Both the position numbers and the translations under genes were made by a program. 64,000 nt of DNA from positions 1 through 64,000 of the forward strand of contig DAOSNS010000002.1 of assembly GCA_035373625.1 (NCBI GenBank), given 5' to 3'. A model generated the notes under the pieces. That model did not search any database, was not told the DNA's origin, and worked only from the letters and a program-made list of their open reading frames with translations. The stretch comes from DSWT01 sp035373625 (GTDB lineage Bacteria > Chloroflexota > Anaerolineae > B4-G1 > SLSP01). This document shows positions 50,671 to 59,963 of this stretch, in pieces; positions within the stretch are counted from its first letter, which is position 1, and each line of letters begins with the position of its first letter.

Positions 50671-52500
50671 ATGAGCAAACCAGATTATCTGCTCTTTGAT
50701 CGTTCGACCACATCCATCGTCTTTGGGATGCAGACGGCCGCCGTCCAGCGTATGTTGGATTTCGACTACCTTTGCCGCCGCGCGACACCTTCCGTGGCGG
50801 CCATCGTCAACCCGACGGGCGAGCTGGGAATCCATCGCCCGTTCTTCGGCAGCCGTGAGGTGATGATCCCCATCTACACCAGCCTCGCCGAAGCTGCGGC
50901 CGCGCACCCTGAAGCGGACGTGATGATCAACTTCGCCAGCTTCCGTTCCGCCTTCGCTTCGACCATGGAGGCGCTGGCGCTGCCGAACATTCGTACCATC
51001 GCCGTGATCGCTGAGGGTGTGCCGGAGCGCCAATCGCGCATCATGGCCGCGAAGGCGCGCCAACTGGGCAAGGTCATCATCGGTCCGGCGACCGTGGGCG
51101 GACTGGCGGCGGGCGCGTTCAAAATCGGCAACACCGGTGGCCCGCCCGATAACATCATCGAAGCCAAACTTCACCGCCCCGGCAGCGTGGGGTACGTGGG
51201 CAAGAGCGGCGGCCTCACCAACGAGACTTTTAACATCGTCGCGCGCAATGCCGATGGCATTTTTGAGGGTATCGCCATCGGCGGCGACGCCTACCCCGGT
51301 TCGCGCTTGATTGATCACCTGTTGCGTTACGAAGCCAATCCCGACATCAAGATGCTCGTCTGCCTGGGCGAGCTGGGCGGCGATGAGGAGTACGCCATTG
51401 TGGACGCGCTCAAAGATGGGCGTATCACCAAGCCGCTGGTGATCTGGGTGACGGGCACCTGCGCCAAAGTCTTCCCCACGAGCGTCCAGTTTGGGCACGC
51501 CGGCGCGAAGGCCGGCGGCGCGGCGGAAACCGCCGATGCGAAAAACGCCGCGTTACGCGAAGCCGGTGCGATCGTGCCGGACTCTTTCGACACCTTCGGC
51601 GACAAAATCCGCGAGGTCTACGAGAAATTGCTGGCGGAAGGCAAAATCAAGCCCATCGAAGAGCCGACGCCGCCTCCAATGCCGATGGATTACGCGGTGG
51701 CCGTGCGTCAGGGCTTGATCCGCAAACCCACCAACTTCATCTCCACCATCTCCGACGATCGCGGCGAAGAGTTGACCTACAACAAAATTCCCATCACCGA
51801 AGTCATCGCGCGCGAGATGGGGATCGGCGGCGTCATCGGGCTATTGTGGTTCAAGCGCGAGCTGCCTGAATATGCCCGCCGCTTCATTGAGCTGACGCTG
51901 GTGATCGTGGCCGATCATGGGCCGGCGGTGGCGGCGGCGCACAATGCCATCGTGGCCGCGCGCGCCGGCAAGGACCTCATCTCCTCGCTGGTGAGCGGCC
52001 TGTTGACCATCGGCCCACGCTTCGGCGGCGCGATTGACGATGCCGCGCGCACCTTCAAGCGCGCTCTCGATCAGGGGATGACGCCGCAACAGTTTGTGGA
52101 CGACATGAAGGCCAAAGGCATCCTCATCCCCGGTATCGGCCACCGCATCAAGAGTGTGCAGAACCCCGATATGCGCGTCACCATCGTCAAAGAATTTGCC
52201 AAATCCCACTTCACTGCAACGCCGCTGCTGGATTTCGCGCTGGAAGTTGAAAAAATCACCACGGCCAAGCGCAACAACCTGATCCTCAACGTGGATGGCT
52301 GTATCGGTATCTGCCTGGTGGACATGCTGGGCAGTTGCGGCTTCACACCTGCTGAAGTTAACGACATTGTCGAGTTGGGTTACTTCAACGGCATCTTCGT
52401 CTTGGGGCGCAGCATCGGCGTGATGGGGCATTACTTTGACCAGGTCCGGCTCAAGCAACCGCTTTACCGTCATCCATGGGATGATATTCTGTATCAATAA
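50671..52500 (+). CDS. aclA: ATP-citrate lyase, CoA-ligase/citrate synthase subunit
   Basis: 609 residues. The first half is CoA-ligase-like with the phosphohistidine site QFGHAGAKAGG (His at about 276) and VGKSGGLTNETFNI. The second half is a citrate synthase homology domain with VADHGPAVAAAHNA, GPRFGGAIDDAARTF and GIGHRIKSVQNPD. Residues needed for catalysis appear intact. With aclB, acn and icd this gives a contiguous part of a reductive TCA route. A terminator follows at 52546. Confidence 0.94.
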   Translation: MSKPDYLLFDRSTTSIVFGMQTAAVQRMLDFDYLCRRATPSVAAIVNPTGELGIHRPFFGSREVMIPIYTSLAEAAAAHPEADVMINFASFRSAFASTMEALALPNIRTIAVIAEGVPERQSRIMAAKARQLGKVIIGPATVGGLAAGAFKIGNTGGPPDNIIEAKLHRPGSVGYVGKSGGLTNETFNIVARNADGIFEGIAIGGDAYPGSRLIDHLLRYEANPDIKMLVCLGELGGDEEYAIVDALKDGRITKPLVIWVTGTCAKVFPTSVQFGHAGAKAGGAAETADAKNAALREAGAIVPDSFDTFGDKIREVYEKLLAEGKIKPIEEPTPPPMPMDYAVAVRQGLIRKPTNFISTISDDRGEELTYNKIPITEVIAREMGIGGVIGLLWFKRELPEYARRFIELTLVIVADHGPAVAAAHNAIVAARAGKDLISSLVSGLLTIGPRFGGAIDDAARTFKRALDQGMTPQQFVDDMKAKGILIPGIGHRIKSVQNPDMRVTIVKEFAKSHFTATPLLDFALEVEKITTAKRNNLILNVDGCIGICLVDMLGSCGFTPAEVNDIVELGYFNGIFVLGRSIGVMGHYFDQVRLKQPLYRHPWDDILYQ

Positions 52501-52545
52501 CCGGGTAGTCATGGCAGTCGAATAGTCGTCAGTCTGAGTGGTTAA

Positions 52546-52573
52546 CTTGCGAAGGTTTCCTAACCTTCGCAAG
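52546..52573 (+). terminator. Rho-independent terminator after the acl genes
   Basis: CTTGCGAAGGTT-TCCT-AACCTTCGCAAG, a perfect 12-bp stem, then GTTTTG. It closes the aclBA unit. Confidence 0.85.
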
Positions 52574-52593
52574 GTTTTGTAGAGAGGAAAACA

Positions 52594-53406
52594 GTGAATT
52601 TACGTCTTGTATCCACTGATATTGATGGGACGCTGGCCAATGACCGCGGTGAACTGACGCCGCTGACCTTGAGCGTGCTGCGGCAACTTCTGGATCGTGG
52701 CGTGCCCGTTGTCCTGGTCACGGGCCTGAATCCGTGGCCTACGCGCCGTTACGTCGAACAGATCGGGCACGGCGTCCGCGCCATCACGCTCAACGGCATC
52801 TTTCTGCTCGAAGACGGCACGACCCACGAGGGCTTTTTTGTGGATCCGGCGGTGGCGCGCGCGGCGGTGGCGGCCATCGTCGCGCGGGGATACACCCCGT
52901 TGGTCTACGGAGAGGATGGTGTCAGTCGTTATCTGCCCGTCGAGGGCGGCATGGATGAGGTGGCGAAGCTCATTGTAGAGCGCTCCTATCAGCCTTATCA
53001 GGCCGTTGATTCCGTGGACGCGCTCTTTGCGGTGCGTCCGGCGCAAGTCTCGGTGTGTGATAGGGATGTGCGGGTAGCGGCGTTGCAACCCTTTCTGGAG
53101 ACGACCTTCGGCGATCGCGCTTATGTGGTGTATGCGCCGGGGCCGCGTGCCTGGGTCGAGGTCAATCACCCTGAGGCACGCAAGGATGTGGCGCTGCTGA
53201 CGCTGGCGGCGCGGTTGGGCGTTGCGCCGGATGAGATCGTCTATTTTGGCGACAGTCTCAACGACCTCGTCGTCTTCCGCGTGCTGCGCCATTGTGTGGC
53301 GGTGGATAACGCCCGTCCGCAAGTCAAGGAAATGGCGTGGCGGATCGCGCCTGCGAACAACGATGACGGCGTCGCACGGATGTTGGCGGAATTGTTCGGA
53401 TTATGA
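52594..53406 (+). CDS. HAD-superfamily phosphatase, Cof type
   Basis: 270 residues from GTG 52594 (GAGAGGAAAAC ahead). Motif I is STDIDGTLANDRGEL, motif II VLVTGLNPW and motif IV YFGDSLNDLVVFRVLRHCVAVDNA. Similar in class to the protein at 31872. Its substrate is unknown. The stop overlaps the start of a metallophosphoesterase remnant (ATGA). Confidence 0.85.
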   Translation: MNLRLVSTDIDGTLANDRGELTPLTLSVLRQLLDRGVPVVLVTGLNPWPTRRYVEQIGHGVRAITLNGIFLLEDGTTHEGFFVDPAVARAAVAAIVARGYTPLVYGEDGVSRYLPVEGGMDEVAKLIVERSYQPYQAVDSVDALFAVRPAQVSVCDRDVRVAALQPFLETTFGDRAYVVYAPGPRAWVEVNHPEARKDVALLTLAARLGVAPDEIVYFGDSLNDLVVFRVLRHCVAVDNARPQVKEMAWRIAPANNDDGVARMLAELFGL

Positions 53407-53501
53407 ACCGCGTCGTCTCGTTGGATGACGGCGTCGTCATGGTCGTCACCGACCTGCACGGCGATTGGCCGTTATATGAACGCTACCGCACTTTGTCGTA
53501 G
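53403..53501 (+). pseudogene. Metallophosphoesterase, first 32 residues only
   Basis: MNRVVSLDDGVVMVVTDLHG is followed by DWPLYERYRTLS and a stop. VVTDLHGDW is the first metal motif (D-x-H-G-D) of calcineurin-like phosphoesterases. Nothing in the following 120 bp continues it, so the gene has lost nearly all of its length. Confidence 0.72.
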
Positions 53502-53567
53502 CATATCTGTAGACCAAATTAAGCACAGAGGTGTGCCAGGGAATTTGTCACCCGAAGAGGTTTGTAG

Positions 53568-53597
53568 AAACGCCGTCCCCAAACGGGACGGCGTTTT
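53568..53597. terminator. Bidirectional terminator hairpin between convergent units
   Basis: AAACGCCGTCCC, short loop CAAAC, GGGACGGCGTTTTGT. It lies between the + strand HAD/phosphoesterase end and the minus-strand pheT end and could serve both. Confidence 0.85.
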
Positions 53598-53624
53598 GTA
53601 TGTAGCACGGGTTGGCGATCCGCG

Positions 53625-56198
53625 TTATGCGCCACGCAGTGTGGCGTTGAGTTGCTTTTGCACCAGCTTGATGACGCGCTCACGCAGTTTGGCGACATCG
53701 TGCTCGTCCAGTGGCTTGCTGGGGGATTGATATGTCAGCGCGAAGGCCAGGCTCTTGCGACCCGGGCCGACCTGTTCGCCCCGGTACACGTCGAACAGCA
53801 GCGCCTGCGTGACCAGGGGGCGTCCGGCTTCCAGGATGGCGCGTTGGACTTCAGCCGCCGGCACGTGCTCCTCCACGATCAGGGCCAGGTCCTCATAGAC
53901 CGGCGGATAGTTGGAGATCGTGCCGATCTTCTTCTCGGCATCGGCCCGGCGCGCGGCAGTGAACAGCGCGTCCAGGTCCCATTCCAGCAACACGACCGGT
54001 TGCTCCGGCAGGTCGAACGCTTCGCGCACCAGCGGGTGCAATTCCCCGACGACCCCCAGAGTGCGGTCGCCGACCGTCACGACAGCACAACGTCCCGGAT
54101 GGAATGTTGGATGTTGGCCCTTCGTCCATTGGACGCTATCATCCAGAGCCAGCGCGCTCAACAGGGCATCCACAATGCCTTTGAGATCGAAGTAATCCAT
54201 CATTTCGCGGTCGGTCGGTGCAAACCAACGCTCCTGACGTGGGCCGGTAAGCAGGATACACAGGCGACGCGGTTCGTCCACGCCGGTATCGGCGGCTCCG
54301 GTGTTCGGCTCGCGCATTTTGTAGTAGATGCGCCCGATCTCGAAGATGGCGAGACGTTCCAGGAAACGCAGATTGCTCCAGGCGGTGCGCAACGCGCCGG
54401 GCAACAGCGTGCGGCGCATCTGTGAACGTTCCGGCGAGAGATAATTTTGCAGTAGCACGCGCTCCCCCGGCAATTCCGGTATCGCCTGAGGATCGGGGTG
54501 CAGCCGCGCTTCGTCTTCGGGATCAACCAGCGAATATGTGATGACTTCATCCAGCCCCAACCGTGTCAAAATATCGCGGAGGCGCTCCTCATCTTCCAGG
54601 GCCATATTACGACGTATGGGCGGCAGTTCTTCCTCGATGAGTGTGACCGGGAACCTGTCATACCCCCAGACACGCCCGATGTCCTCCACGAGGTCTACCG
54701 GCAAGCTAACGTCGAGGCGGTAAGAAGGCACGGTCACGCGCCACACGTCTTCCTGTTCTCGTTGCCCGGGTTTGGGGAGATTATCCGTAACCTCCACGTG
54801 AAATTCGAGGGCGGTAAGGATGCGCAGTTGCTCCTCCGGTGGGATGGCAAGCCCCAGGATGCGGTCGGCGAGTGCCGGGCTATAGTGGATGACGCGCGGC
54901 TCCGGTTTGCCGGGGTAGAGATCACCGGCGACCGTATCCACGCGCGCGCCGGCGAGTTGCGCCATCAACTCGGCAGCGCGCGCCGCTGCAATCAACGCCA
55001 GTTCCGAATCCACCCGTTTGCCGAAACGCGATCCGGCTTCGGTGGCGAGTTTGAGGGTCTGCGTGGTACGCCGGATGTTGATGAAATTGAAGCTCGCGGC
55101 TTCCAGAAGGATATCGCGGGTATCCTCTTTCACTTCACTATCCAGGCCGCCCATCACACCGGCGATGCCGACCGGGCCGCCGCCATCGGTGATGAGCAAC
55201 ATCTCGCCATCGAAGGTGCGCAGCTCGCCGTCCAGCGTGGCCATCTGCTCACCCTCGGCGGCGCGGCGCACAATAATCGTGGGTTTGTCCGTACCCGGTC
55301 GCGGGCGGATTCTGGCGTAGTCGAAGGCGTGGAGCGGCTGCCCCAATTCCAGCATCACATAGTTGGTGATGTCCACGACATTGTTGATGGGGCGCATGCC
55401 GGCGCGCTTGAGGCGCAGTTGCATCCACAACGGTGATGGCCCGATGCGCACGTCGCGGATCATCGTGGCGGTATAGCGCGGGCACAGATCGGGGTCGGCA
55501 ATTTCCAGGGCAGCGAAGTCGGGATGCTCGGTGACGCTCAGCCCCAGCCGTTGGAGCGCCCCGAGCGGTGCGCGGTGGAGCGGACGGCGGAAGATGGCGG
55601 CGACCTCGCGGGCGATGCCGTAGACCGATTGCAGGTGCCCGAATGGCCCCTTGATCTCGAAATCCAGGATATAGTCGCCGAGCACTTCTACCAGCGGCAC
55701 ACCGACCGGCGTATCATCGGGCAGGTAGATGATGTCCGTCTGCTCTTCGGCGAGGCCCAACTCCTTCTCGGAACACACCATTGCCCGCGAAGGGACGCCG
55801 CGGATTTTGGTGGGCTTGAGTTTGGCTTGTACCCAGCCCTCCTTGTGCCCATCGTAAAGCGTCGCGCCTTCCCAGGCGAAGGCCACCTTGAGGTGCAGGC
55901 CGCTTTCGCCCTTGCGCTCATACAGGCTCGGCGCCCCCGTCACGACGATTTCCGTCTCGCGTCCGCCGTAGTTCACCTCGGCCAGCACCAGTCGGTCGGC
56001 GTCGGGGTGTGGACGCACGGCGAGCACCTCGGCGGTGACGATTTTCTGCGGATCCCAGGGCAGTTCAGCCTCCGGGTAACCGATGGCCTCGATCGCCTCG
56101 ACCTCCAGTCCCGCCAGATCCAACCGCGAACGCAAGTCGTTGATCGGGATGTCTTTGACAGTAACGTAATCGTTTAACCAGGATAAGGGTACACGCAT
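53625..56198 (-). CDS. pheT: Phenylalanyl-tRNA synthetase beta subunit
   Basis: 857 residues. N-terminal tRNA-binding (EMAP-like) domain VTAEVLAVRPHPDADRLVLAEV, B3/B4 editing region, B5 domain, catalytic-like core, and a C-terminal FDX-ACB anticodon domain ending KLVQKQLNATLRGA. Length is within the family range (about 800). It follows pheS by 46 bp in the same direction and is controlled by the upstream Phe T-box. Confidence 0.95.
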   Translation of the reverse strand: MRVPLSWLNDYVTVKDIPINDLRSRLDLAGLEVEAIEAIGYPEAELPWDPQKIVTAEVLAVRPHPDADRLVLAEVNYGGRETEIVVTGAPSLYERKGESGLHLKVAFAWEGATLYDGHKEGWVQAKLKPTKIRGVPSRAMVCSEKELGLAEEQTDIIYLPDDTPVGVPLVEVLGDYILDFEIKGPFGHLQSVYGIAREVAAIFRRPLHRAPLGALQRLGLSVTEHPDFAALEIADPDLCPRYTATMIRDVRIGPSPLWMQLRLKRAGMRPINNVVDITNYVMLELGQPLHAFDYARIRPRPGTDKPTIIVRRAAEGEQMATLDGELRTFDGEMLLITDGGGPVGIAGVMGGLDSEVKEDTRDILLEAASFNFINIRRTTQTLKLATEAGSRFGKRVDSELALIAAARAAELMAQLAGARVDTVAGDLYPGKPEPRVIHYSPALADRILGLAIPPEEQLRILTALEFHVEVTDNLPKPGQREQEDVWRVTVPSYRLDVSLPVDLVEDIGRVWGYDRFPVTLIEEELPPIRRNMALEDEERLRDILTRLGLDEVITYSLVDPEDEARLHPDPQAIPELPGERVLLQNYLSPERSQMRRTLLPGALRTAWSNLRFLERLAIFEIGRIYYKMREPNTGAADTGVDEPRRLCILLTGPRQERWFAPTDREMMDYFDLKGIVDALLSALALDDSVQWTKGQHPTFHPGRCAVVTVGDRTLGVVGELHPLVREAFDLPEQPVVLLEWDLDALFTAARRADAEKKIGTISNYPPVYEDLALIVEEHVPAAEVQRAILEAGRPLVTQALLFDVYRGEQVGPGRKSLAFALTYQSPSKPLDEHDVAKLRERVIKLVQKQLNATLRGA

Positions 56199-56244
56199 GG
56201 TCGTCTCCTTAAAATTACCATTTCTCTTTACCCATTTCTCTTTA

Positions 56245-57294
56245 CTAAAATTGCCTCAAAAACCGCAAATCGTTGCCGTAGAAGTAGCGAATATCATTCA
56301 CGTTGTATTTCAACATGGCCGGCCGCTCAACGCCGAAGCCGAAGGCGAAACCGCTCCATTCGTCGGGATCGTAGCCGCCGTTCTTGAGCACGACGGGATG
56401 CACCATCCCCGCCCCGGCGATTTCCAACCAGCCGGTATATTTGCAAACCCGGCATCCTTTCCCACCGCAGAGGATGCAATCCATATCTACCTCGATGCTC
56501 GGCTCGGTGAAGGGGAAGTACGAACCACGCACGCGCATCTTGTGCCCCGGTCCATAGAACATCGCCGCAAACTGCGTTAGTGTGCCGATGAGGTCGGTCA
56601 TCGTGATCGTTTTACCCACGGCCAATCCTTCCACCTGATAGAATTGATGCTCGCTGCGCGCGGTGATCTGCTCGTAACGGTAGCACTTCCCCGGCAGGAT
56701 CACGCGGATCGGTTCGGGATAACGCTCGCGCATGGCGCGCATTTGCCCCGGCGACGTGTGTGTGCGCAGCAGCAACCGCGTGATGGCATTGGAAGCGCCA
56801 CCTTTGACCCAGAACGTGTCCCACATATCGCGCGCCGGGTGATACTCCGGGATATTGAGAAAATCGAAGTTGTAACTTTCTAGCTCCACATCCGGCGCAT
56901 CGTAAACCTCGAACCCCATGCGCTCGAAGATGCTGTAGATCTGGCGTAGCGTTTGGGTCGTGAGGTGCAGGTGTCCCAGAGGTACCGGGCGGCCCGGCAG
57001 ACTCACATCTATCGCGCTGGCTTCCAGATCGCGGGTCAACTCGGCCTGTTTGATGGCCTCGGCGCGCGCAGTGTACGCGGCTTCGAGGGCCTGCTTGATC
57101 TCGTTGACACGCTTGCCAAACGCCGGGCGTTCTTCCGCCGGCAGTTGTCCGACGGAGCGCACCTGCAACGTGATCGCTCCTTTGCGCCCCAACGTATCGG
57201 CGTACCAGGCTTCCAACGCACTCGCATCCCCGGCGGCCTCCAACGCGGCCCCGGCTGTTTGATAGGCTTGTTCCAGTGCTTCGAATAGATTCAT
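56245..57294 (-). CDS. pheS: Phenylalanyl-tRNA synthetase alpha subunit
   Basis: 349 residues, class II catalytic subunit. Motif 2 region is RGSYFPFTEPSIEVDMDC and motif 3 GFAFGFGVERPAML. A small zinc-like insertion, C-x2-C-x4-C-x2-C (CILCGGKGCRVC), follows motif 2, as in many bacterial PheS. N-terminal coiled-coil helices (about 1-90) bind tRNA. AAGGAGGAG-type site precedes the ATG. Confidence 0.96.
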   Translation of the reverse strand: MNLFEALEQAYQTAGAALEAAGDASALEAWYADTLGRKGAITLQVRSVGQLPAEERPAFGKRVNEIKQALEAAYTARAEAIKQAELTRDLEASAIDVSLPGRPVPLGHLHLTTQTLRQIYSIFERMGFEVYDAPDVELESYNFDFLNIPEYHPARDMWDTFWVKGGASNAITRLLLRTHTSPGQMRAMRERYPEPIRVILPGKCYRYEQITARSEHQFYQVEGLAVGKTITMTDLIGTLTQFAAMFYGPGHKMRVRGSYFPFTEPSIEVDMDCILCGGKGCRVCKYTGWLEIAGAGMVHPVVLKNGGYDPDEWSGFAFGFGVERPAMLKYNVNDIRYFYGNDLRFLRQF

Positions 57295-57318
57295 CGTCTC
57301 CTCCTTAAGTAAACAAAA

Positions 57319-57610
57319 CGCTCCCGTCCCTTGCCAGGACGAGAGCGCGTAACTCCCGTGGTACCACCTCGCTTGCCCTGTGATACAGGGCCTCTCTTCT
57401 CCACGGCCTCGGGGAATGTCCTTTGGCGATGGATAGCCTCGATAACGCCGGGCATGCGGAGCCGCCTACTGGGAGCAATCCGTTCAGCGGTCGGCTCAGA
57501 GGCGAACTTCATCAGGCTCTCACTGGGTGGAACTCTCAGTCTATGATTCCACTTCCCTGGCAGTTTGTACCTGATTACTTTTCCTCGTCACAGCCTTTTT
57601 CAAACGGCTT
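57319..57610 (-). promoter_or_regulatory. Phe-specific T-box riboswitch of pheST
   Basis: On the minus strand: loop-E AGTA (57579-57576) with ATCAGG pairing CCTGAT, then GAAGTTC with specifier TTC (57506-57504), Phe. Further on come the CGTTATC segment, the T-box GAGGTGGTACCACG region (about 57371-57357) and a terminator stem CGCTCTCGTCC/GGGACGGGAGCG with TTTTG (57347-57315). Uncharged tRNA-Phe would stabilise the antiterminator and raise pheST expression. All elements are contiguous, unlike the ileS leader. Confidence 0.92.
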
Positions 57611-57620
57611 AATCGCTACT

Positions 57621-57648
57621 ATTATCGCTATGACGCTGGAATTGTCAA
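57621..57648 (-). promoter_or_regulatory. Promoter of the pheST T-box leader
   Basis: Reading on the minus strand: TTGACA (57648-57643), 16-bp spacer, GATAAT (57626-57621). Confidence 0.75.
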
Positions 57649-57705
57649 GTTTTCCCCTGTTCAGGGCAAGGCTTTACCATTCTCGTTACAATGACTTCAT
57701 TTGGT

Positions 57706-58013
57706 TTCGAGCAGATCGTCATATCCGCCTTGCTTCGAGCAGATTGCCAGACCCGCCTTGCTTCGAGCAGATTGCCAAACCCGCGTTGCTTTGAGCGGAT
57801 CGCCAGCTCCGCCTTGCTTCGAGCGGATCGCTAAACCCGCCTTGCTTCGAGCGGATCGCCAGATCCGCGTTGCTTTGAGCAGATTGCCAGACCCGCCTTG
57901 CTTCGAGCGGATCGCCAGACCCGCGTTGCTTCGAGCAGATTGCCAGACCCGCCTTGCTTCGAGCGGATCGCTAAACCCGCCTTGCTTCGAGCAGATCGCC
58001 AGATCCGCGTTGC
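57706..58013. repeat. 28-bp minisatellite, 11 copies, no spacers
   Basis: Eleven head-to-tail 28-bp units, starting TTCGAGCAGATTGCCAGACC and ending CGCCTTGC, with variants (A/G at position 8, T/C, C/T). Some units form GCGGATC-GCCA-GATCCGC hairpins. The core is shared with the 1778-1890 array in opposite orientation. It fills the gap between the pheS leader and the response regulator; the rest of 57649-58086 shows nothing further. Confidence 0.95.
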
Positions 58014-58086
58014 TCTATCAGCTAAAACGGGGAACTGGCGTTCCCCTCGGAGCAAGAGTGATAAGGCCCTGTGTTCATGGTGTGGT

Positions 58087-58458
58087 TCAGGGATTGGCAA
58101 ATCCTATGCGCTCGGCCATAACGCGCAATTGCACAAAGCTGATGGGTTTGAGCAAAACCAGGTCCGCATCATCGCCGATCATATCGGCCATGCCTGCATC
58201 GGCGGTGGCAATCAACACGCGCGTGTCTTTGAGTCGCGGGTCGTTGCGAATCTGCTCCAAGAGCTGTTTTCCATCCACATGGGGCAGGTTGAGGTCCAAG
58301 ACGACAATAGCGGGACAGACTTCGCGCAGACGGTTTGCCGCAATGAATCCATCGTAAATGATTTCCGTTTCAAAACCGGCGGCTTTGAGGGCTTCAGAAA
58401 AAATCGTCGCCAGGTCTTCTTCATCTTCAATGATTAAAGCAAATTTGTTGTGCATCAT
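58087..58458 (-). CDS. Single-domain response regulator
   Basis: 123 residues, a receiver domain only. Acidic pocket EDEE (11-14), phosphoacceptor Asp55 in VVLDLNLP, and the conserved lysine in LLKPIS. No output domain, so it probably acts by protein contact or as a phosphate sink (CheY/Spo0F-like). It lies 134 bp downstream of the histidine kinase on the same strand, which makes it the likely partner; that gap contains no other feature I can name. Confidence 0.9.
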   Translation of the reverse strand: MMHNKFALIIEDEEDLATIFSEALKAAGFETEIIYDGFIAANRLREVCPAIVVLDLNLPHVDGKQLLEQIRNDPRLKDTRVLIATADAGMADMIGDDADLVLLKPISFVQLRVMAERIGFANP

Positions 58459-58592
58459 ACCCTGCTCCTCGCTGTTCCCTGCTTGCTTTTTATTTTTAGC
58501 CGTTCAGGTGGGACGCACTTTGACGCCTGAAATGATCATTGAGAAATGTGAAAATCACCGTGAATCGTGCGTTCCATCTCCAGGCTGAACGA

Positions 58593-59963
58593 TTAATTGT
58601 TTTCTTGTTCCGGTGTGATGAGTGGAAGGATCACCGTGAATGTGCTGCCTTGTCCGACCTCGCTGACGACCGTTACAGTTCCATTCATAAGTGTAACCAA
58701 TTGTTTAACAATTGCAAGGCCCAATCCAAAGCCTTTATGCTCGCGGCTTGCAGAGCTATCTACTTGCCGGAACGGCTCAAAGATGTAGCTCTGGGCCTCT
58801 TTGGGAATGCCCGGTCCGGTATCCACAACGTCAATGGCCCAATGGGCTTCATCGGGCCGGTAGAAATATACATCCACGCCGCCTTGTTTGGTGAATTTTA
58901 GAGCATTATTCACCAGGTTGACAAGAATTTGTTGCAATCTTTTGGGATCGCCGTACAGAATGGCGGGGACGGCATCTGCAACATAAACCCCCAGATGCAG
59001 ATTTTTGGCCTCGACGAGTATGCGCATCGTGGCTTCCATATCGTTGATCAAGTCTTGCAAGGCGAAAGGCTCTACGGTTAGCGAGAGTTGTCCCGCTTCT
59101 ATGCGTGCTTGATCCAGCAGGTCGTTGACGAGGGCGAGCAGGCGTTCGTCATTGGCGATGATACGTGTCAATGCCAATTGTTGTTTCTCGGTGATGGGAC
59201 CAAAGACCCCCGCCTGGATCATTTCGGCGAATCCCTGGATAGCGCTGAGCGGCGTGCGCAGTTCGTGAGAAACGATGGAAAGGAAGCGCGACTTAAGCTG
59301 ATCGAGTTCTTGAAGTCTCTCATAGGCCAGGGTCAGACGCTCGTTAGCCTCTTGCAATTCACGGGTGCGCTGTTCCACGCGCTTTTCCAGTTCCACGTTG
59401 AACGCACGCACCTCGGCGAGCGCGCCTTCCAGGCTGCGTGCGGAGAGCCAGGCGACGAAGGCGACGGTGAAGAAGCCCAGGATGGTGGGGACAGGCGGGG
59501 CACCTTGAGCATAATCCGGCAGATTGAGCATAGCGACAATGCTTATGACAACGCCACATACGCCTGCAGCCGCGAAACTGGCCCACGGGCGCAGAATGAC
59601 GCTGGACATCAGGATAGGGATGGTAAAGAGGAAGAGTGCACGGCCTTCAACGACCTGGCGAGGTTCGTCTGCAAATGCAAACGCGCCGGTTAACAATAGT
59701 ACAAACGCCAAGCCTGCTATCCATCCAGACCAGTAGCGATTGATGAGAAAGATGATCAATATGCTTGCAAATACAGCTGAAATAGCTGGAGCAAGCCGAC
59801 CGAAATCTTCAAGAGGAATGAATTCCATAGAGTAAGAAGCTAGGACAACAAGTAATCCTATAAATGATAAAGAACCTGTTCCAAACAGTAATATGTTTAG
59901 CAGTCGGCGACGCCGAATGTCTTCTGAATCTGCGGACGGGACCTCTAATAATCGGTTTATCAT
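58593..59963 (-). CDS. Membrane sensor histidine kinase
   Basis: 456 residues. Six hydrophobic helices (about 21-175) with very short loops, so sensing is probably within the membrane. A coiled coil (about 180-222) leads to a HisKA box with phospho-His233 (SIVSHELRTPLSAIQGF), then an HATPase with N box LVNNALKF, G1 DTGPGIP and G2 GFGLGLAIVKQL. The start overlaps the stop of the diterpene cyclase gene (ATGA), so it is translated with the diterpene genes. A hydrophobic ligand or membrane-state signal would fit, but that is inference. Confidence 0.9.
   Translation of the reverse strand: MINRLLEVPSADSEDIRRRRLLNILLFGTGSLSFIGLLVVLASYSMEFIPLEDFGRLAPAISAVFASILIIFLINRYWSGWIAGLAFVLLLTGAFAFADEPRQVVEGRALFLFTIPILMSSVILRPWASFAAAGVCGVVISIVAMLNLPDYAQGAPPVPTILGFFTVAFVAWLSARSLEGALAEVRAFNVELEKRVEQRTRELQEANERLTLAYERLQELDQLKSRFLSIVSHELRTPLSAIQGFAEMIQAGVFGPITEKQQLALTRIIANDERLLALVNDLLDQARIEAGQLSLTVEPFALQDLINDMEATMRILVEAKNLHLGVYVADAVPAILYGDPKRLQQILVNLVNNALKFTKQGGVDVYFYRPDEAHWAIDVVDTGPGIPKEAQSYIFEPFRQVDSSASREHKGFGLGLAIVKQLVTLMNGTVTVVSEVGQGSTFTVILPLITPEQENN

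Noticed and set aside
57706..58013. 28-bp regularly spaced repeat that could be taken for a CRISPR array
   Set aside because: Units are directly adjacent with no unique spacers, and no cas genes are near.
57701..58357. 218-codon open frame on the + strand across the minisatellite
   Set aside because: It is a periodic translation of the 28-bp repeat continuing antisense into the response regulator gene.
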